Origin: Piliocolobus tephrosceles
Lineage: Eukaryota > Chordata > Mammalia > Primates > Cercopithecidae
DNA length: 64,000 bases
Assembly (NCBI RefSeq): GCF_002776525.5
Contig: NC_045436.1
Coordinates: 12,095,102-12,159,101 of the forward strand
Direction: 5' to 3'
A program made the position numbers and the translations under genes. Under the pieces are notes generated by a model that made no database searches, was not told where the DNA came from, and was given only the letters and a program-made list of their open reading frames with translations. This document shows positions 58,399 to 64,000 of the stretch, one piece after another (within the stretch, counting starts at the first letter, position 1; every line of letters starts with the position of its first letter).

Positions 58399-61300
58399 TT
58401 TGAATCTTATATTCCTGAGGATAATTAAATTTAGCTTCTGCAAGAGACAGACTTCACAGTTTCCATGGCTTAAAACAACATAGATTTATTTCTTGTCCAT
58501 CTGAAATCGGATACAAATCCTATTTCATGTTGCTACTCTGCCATCAGGAATGCATGCCTCCCAAGTCACAGGAGAAGAGAGTGATAGCAGAGACACACCT
58601 GCTGGCTTCACTTCTGCTGGAAGTGATATCATTTCTGCTCATAGTTCATTAATCAGAACAAGATGGAAGGCTAGAGAATGCAAAGAAATAGAGGGAAACA
58701 TTGGTTTCTGCCATGTATCTCAACTAAAGGCTATGCAATTTAAAAATTTGTAATATGTAGAAGAATTAAGAGAGGTTAGCTCTCTGCCACAAAATGCTTA
58801 CTAGATGAGTCCTCAATCTTATACTCGAGATTTTGTGAAACATAAAAAGTTTAAGACATAATTCCTACCCATGAAAATCCTAAAATGTATAATATAGTTA
58901 AGGAGTCAATGCAAAATGTATCAAGATTTAAGAACTATTTCTTTTTTTTGCAGCACAGAAACAGAAACATTTACTATTAAAGAAGGAGATATATGAATAA
59001 TTACAGTGGGCTTCACAAAAAAGTTGTGTGAGTTAGTCTCTCAAGGACAGGATGGTGAGATTAACATAGGAGTGGGGAAAATAAAGTACATTAGAGGCAA
59101 GATGATGGGCTCCAGGGAAAGCAAAGGCAAGAAGGGCTATGACAGCTTCAGAGTACCTTAAGGAAATAGGCCTAATTAGATAGAGAGTACATTTTGAGAA
59201 ATTGTGGGAAACAAAATTAAATACATGGAGCAGAGAATCTTGTAAACCACACAGAAGAACTTAGAATTGGTACAGTACAAAACTGGGAAACATTTAAGTT
59301 CTTGAGCAAAAGCCTGAGATTTCCTGTTTAAGAATTATACTGCACTTATCTCCACGAGGACATGAAGTGGCATACACAGTACAGTATGACGCAAAATTAG
59401 GCATCAGGGAATAAAACCAAGCATTGTCTGCTTGACGAATTTAATGGACTTAATGAATTTAATGAAACAGAAGGAAGAGATGGTGGGCTACACACTACTT
59501 GAAACAGCTGGATGCTGATTACTTGGCTGTGCCGAATTTCACTCTTCATTTTCTTACTTAAAACAAAAAGGAAAATAGATTAGGTTAAATAATTTTCACT
59601 GGTTGGACCAAAAAAAAAAAAAAATTCCACAAGACCCTCACTCACATAGGTCACGATAGGAGCAGTGTTGGAGGAAGATTTGTCTGGCATCAGTCTGAAA
59701 GGTGAGTTGGAGCAACTGGGCAGGAGAGGTGGAGGGAGCAAAGACATAGTGAGGGCCCCTGCACCACACTGGCCAACATAAACCCAAAACACTAAAGTAG
59801 TGGCGGGGGGGGGGGGGGGGGTGAACCCACTGTGGTAGGAACTACCTTTTGTGAGTGTCCCACTAAAGTCCCGAAATATTCTCTGAGAAATAAGTGTTAC
59901 TAAAGGAAGTCAAAGGTGTTCTAGAGTCTTCACAAAGAAAGACATCACTGCAACCAAAACCTGAAGCCATTTACTAAGCATGCCAAATGTAGAGTCCCTT
60001 TACATTCTGTCAGTGAGCATAGCATGAATGTTGCTAAAACTTCACACGTGCTAACAATGATTATTTAGACAAGATAAGGAGATCATGTACATGAATAACT
60101 TACCAAGACTAATGGTTGCTTGGGGAACACCCAAACTTCATTCAGAAAATCTCACTATCCTAAAGCCCTAAAGAAAAGTTTAGAGATCATTGATAGAGAC
60201 TTCTACTCACAAAATGTCACTTCTAAATCATTATAATGACTTCTATTTTAGAGTCTTTTGGAACAGAAGATGACATACTCTCTAATTGATAGGTGGCTAT
60301 AGACACTGTAAAATATATCTATTTGCAGATTGCTGTTTTTATAGAGAAAGATAAGTAAAAGTATACTCCCAGTACGACAGAACAAGGAAACCAATACAAA
60401 AAGTTTAAAAATACAATAACAACTCTCTTTATTAAAATTTGAAAACAATTAAGTGAAACAAATGAAAGTAAAATAATCCATTTTTAACACTCCCTTCAAG
60501 CTTACCATGCCCCTTTTTCAAATACCTACAACATTGTTATGGTGTTCTTGTGTGGCCACCAAAAAAGTTGTTTTACAAAAGCATGCTATCAACAAATACA
60601 CATGATTTTATTAATTGGGAATAATAACAATTGGCTTTACTTCATTTAATGCCATCTCCCAGGTAATACATGGAAAGTCAAATTTCAAAATCTCTTCAAC
60701 TAAGAAAATATGAACTACTAATTAATTACAATGAAATATCATGACAGTAAATTATCACTCTCAGCTATTTTCACTACTTTTCATTATATATATTAATCGA
60801 TGTTGTTCATTCACAGTTATTTATTGATTTTTTTCATCATAATATAGAGTATACCGTTTTCTTGCTTGGATTAACATGTAACAGTCCTTAGAGACACTGA
60901 ATGCTAAACTATGGATCTCAGAACATATTAAATATATTATTATGTATTTAATAATTGTTTGGGACTACTTTGAAAGAGATGGTACTAACCAGGTCATTCT
61001 AACATCTATAGGATGTGCTACATCAATGCAGAATGGTTTTATAGCCTTGCTAAGGTCATGAAATACCACTCTACAATGAAAATAAAGTAAGTCCAATGAA
61101 ATATGAAAGTTATGACTGAAAGTCATGTTTTCTTTCAATCAAATAATAAGCTCTCACATTCTTTTGAGAATCTTCAAACAATGGACAGACTGTGATTCTG
61201 TCAGATTAAGTTCAAAATAGCCCATCGCAAAGTAAGAGCTTTTTTTTCTCTCTCTCTCTCTCTGCTTTTTCTTTGTTTGCTTGTTTAGTGCGTTCATCCG

Positions 61301-61732
61301 TTTTGTTCATTTCTTTAAGATTTTTTAAACTGTTTTAAAAAATATTTTAAAAACAGTGAAAGATGTACTAGCAAAGACTACATAGATAAATGTATAAATG
61401 GACAGTTTTAAAACATTTTTAACAGAGGCAGTGTAGTCAGTTCAGCAACATGTTGCCAGACATCCTTAAGTACACATGTCCAAATAACACATCACTGACA
61501 ATCAACTTCATAAGCATTTAGACATTTTTGAACCATCCATTGTTCTTTTGATAATTTTTGATGACTTTTTTGTAAGCATCACTATCTATAATTTTCTAAA
61601 TGTATACTCCCATTTTCCCTACCTAAAGATTTTGAACGTAAAAGGTCTACTGAAATATTTTAAATAAGCAGATAGTTCATTCAAAAAGAAACATAAGAAG
61701 AAAAGCTCAAAACAAATGATAAGACTTCAGTT
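58399..61732. other. Unclassified AT-rich DNA
   Basis: No gene recognised. 58430-58760 and 58960-59400 each faintly resemble old mammal-wide repeats. It contains a G17 run (59805-59821), an A13 run near 59610, and a (TC)n tract at about 61247-61263. Confidence 0.35.
59805..59821 (+). repeat. G17 homopolymer
   Basis: Seventeen consecutive G residues, preceded by 'GTAGTGGC' and followed by 'TGAACCC'. Not part of any recognised element. Confidence 0.9.
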
Positions 61733-62061
61733 CTTTATTTTATTTTATTTTATTTTATTTTATTTTATTTTATTTTTGAGACAGAGTCTTGCTGTTGTTG
61801 GCCTGAGCTGTAGTGCAATGGCATGATCTCAGCTCACTGCAACCTCTGCCTCCCAGATTCCAGCATTCTTCTGCCTCAGCCTCCCAAGTAGCTGGGATTA
61901 CAGGTGCCCACCATCACGCCCAGCTAATTTTTGTATTTATAGTAGGGATGGGGTTTTACCATGTTGGCCAGGCTGGTCTTGAACTCCTGACTTCAGGTGA
62001 TCCACCCACCTTGCCTTCCCAGAGTGCTGGGATTACAGGTGTGAGCCACTGCACCTGGCCT
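61733..62061 (-). mobile_element. Alu (AluS-like) with a (TTTTA)n tail, minus strand
   Basis: A minus-strand Alu whose A-tail has become a pentanucleotide microsatellite of about nine TTTTA units (61733-61776). Flanks 'TTCAGTTCTT' and 'CTCAGTTCCT' look like a diverged target duplication. A small rearrangement near 61793 replaces the usual 'GTTGCCCAGGCTGGAG' with 'GTTGTTGGCCTGAGCTGTAG'. Confidence 0.92.
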
Positions 62062-64000
62062 CAGTTCCTAATTTATGAACTGATGAAGTCTGAAATGCTA
62101 TAATTTCATATCATTTTAATTTTTAGGAACCCATCTAAACTAAAAAGACTATATCGATATTTCATGATTTCCTAACAGCCAAAAATCATATCACTTTTGA
62201 TCCTGAAAAAAATTCAAGAGGCCTTGGGATATTGACACAGAAAAAAAAATTGTAACTAACTTCAAAGTTGTCAAAATTTCTTATATTCCTCTAGTATCTC
62301 AGTGCTCTAAGAATGCCATAATAAATCGTTTTTTAATGTATTTTTATGAGTTTTTCTAGTGAAGACCAGAAAACCTGCTACACAAATTATAAAAGAGTTA
62401 TCACACTAATAAATCAGTTTTGTTAGGAGTAAAGTTCAGTTCTTGAAAGGTAAGTTAAAGAAGTCCCTTCCAGTGAGAGGCAATTTGCCAATACCCATAA
62501 AAACACAAACTCTTTCCTTCAAGGATTTACACACGAATTTAATTATAAAACCTATTTTTCACCTAGGTATTTATTTAACATGCTGTAAGTGAATGTGTAT
62601 GGACGTGTATTGACAACCAATATATATAATGTTGATTTATGTGTAATATTTATATGTGTATGCATATGAATATATAATTGGTCATATTTAGATTTTAAAT
62701 CCTTAATAGGTAGAGACTACATAATACATATTGTAAGTATTTAATATGTGTGTGATAGAGAAACAAGTAAGTCAGAGAGATGGCTGAGACCAGTAACCTC
62801 TGATACTCAGATAGAGCATAAATATTTTCACACCTGTGTATTTCCAAAGGAACCTTTATTTCTACTAACTCTCGTTTCACGAATTCTACTTCATCTTTGT
62901 AAAATATATAGTTGGCCTAATATAGATGTATATTTTTTAAACTTGTAAGTATTACAACCCCATAGAAATCATTATAACCGTCTAATTAATTTTTTCTTAG
63001 AGCCTACTGTATTTTATATTTTAATAAAACATATTTTCAGCTTTTCTCTCTGCTAGTCCTTATCCCCATAATGCCTAATAAAAACCAGCATTTAGATGCA
63101 GATTGTACATTATGCAGAAGATAACAGATGAGCTTATCAGCTGTTTTACAATTACAAGGGTAAATTTATTGATAAAACTGTACAACATGAACTAACCTGA
63201 CTCTTGTCAGTAACGTGACAATATCAGTTTTCTGACTAGCTACCTGTTTGTAGCGCTCCTTAAAGTGCAATGAAACAAATGACTTCCATAACATTAAAAC
63301 AATGGGCATTGGTTAAAAGGCCCAGAAACTATTTCTTTTCCACAAACTTACAAAAGGCTTGTTTTAAATTTAGTGTTTTAACCTCAAATATATTTTTCTT
63401 ACAACTTCTTTGGTAATATTTGCACCAAAATGTACTTATTGTGCCATCTTCAGGGCGTTTTTAGGAAACAGCTCCGTGAAGTAAATTAAAAATTACTTTC
63501 CTTAGTGGGGTTTTTTAATTATTATTTTAAAGCTGTAGAAGGTTTTTTTAATGTATATTTATTTTAAGTTTTAAAATATTAATTAAAAATCTATATAAAG
63601 CAAAATAATTTAAGCTTTAATGTATGAGAATGTAGACATCAAAATGTATATATGTAAATCTATATACCTATATACATACATTTTTGAAAGTTCTTTACAA
63701 TTTCCAAAGCACTCATATATTATCTTATTTAGTATTTACAGTATTCCTCTGAGGTGTTACAGCAGAAACTTGTATATCTTTTTAAAAATGAGAAAGCTCC
63801 CATTTAAAGACATGAATTAGTTTGTTCAAAGTTTCCAAGACTGAATTATAATAGCCCAGATTCAAGACTACATTTTTTACTACAAGTAAAAAGTTATTTC
63901 TACTATTATAGTGATATATCTTTAAAATCAATGTGAAAATTATATGTAATTTTTAATTACCTTTGTTCAATAATTGTTAAAACATCTACACTGAAAGTTG
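62062..64000. other. Unclassified AT-rich DNA
   Basis: No gene or repeat family recognised up to the window edge. Several short (TATA)/(TATG) stretches lie around 62620-62680 and 63640-63680. Confidence 0.35.

Overview
This window is nuclear DNA from a primate, most likely an Old World monkey (Cercopithecidae: macaque, baboon, vervet and relatives). The evidence is in the mobile elements. Two AluY copies (35724-36035 and 51729-52058) carry the variants typical of Old World monkey AluY: 'CTCAAGCCTGTAATCC' near the 5' end and 'GAGCTGAGATCCGGCC' in the right arm, where ape AluY has 'GAGCCGAGATCGCGCC'. The full-length young L1 (7111-13296) has the doubled 18-bp block in its 3' UTR that I associate with macaque L1. 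This placement rests on recalled consensus sequences and was not checked by a search.

I see no cellular protein-coding gene, exon, tRNA, rRNA or recognisable small-RNA gene. The open reading frames are L1 remnants, frames through Alu or LTR sequence, or short chance frames in AT-rich DNA. The window looks intergenic or deep intronic.

Layout. 1-3850: mostly unclassified DNA with an L1 3' end split by an Alu (762-1915) and an L2 relic (2520-2935) holding a (TG)n tract. 3850-6430: an unclassified LTR-like block with a 23-bp minisatellite, followed by an unusual rearrangement in which one segment recurs 1.45 kb downstream, half direct and half inverted. 5560-16500: an ancient L1M element serving as host for an AluJ, a 6.2-kb full-length L1 and an L1 3' end that itself holds an Alu. 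16500-18655: a broken class I endogenous retrovirus fragment with an AluY inside it, then an LTR-like element. 18660-22170: two L1M fragments holding three Alus. 22224-24109: an AluY and a Tigger-like DNA transposon split by a MaLR LTR. 24110-35650: mainly unclassified AT-rich DNA with MIR and Alu copies. 35650-47250: MaLR/THE1 LTRs, a minus-strand L1M containing a foldback insertion, Alus, and two further LTRs. 47250-64000: AT-rich DNA with Alus, an L1 3' end, a short AT-rich minisatellite and a G17 run.

Nothing here works together as a pathway. The full-length L1 is the only element with near-complete coding capacity, and it is dead: one stop in ORF1, and two frameshifts, three premature stops and a lost catalytic aspartate in ORF2. 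The features most worth following are two replication-type scars (4520-6430 and 12017-12040) and the foldback at 41594-41902. I found no convincing evidence of a new biological system. Family names rest on recognition of consensus sequence by eye.
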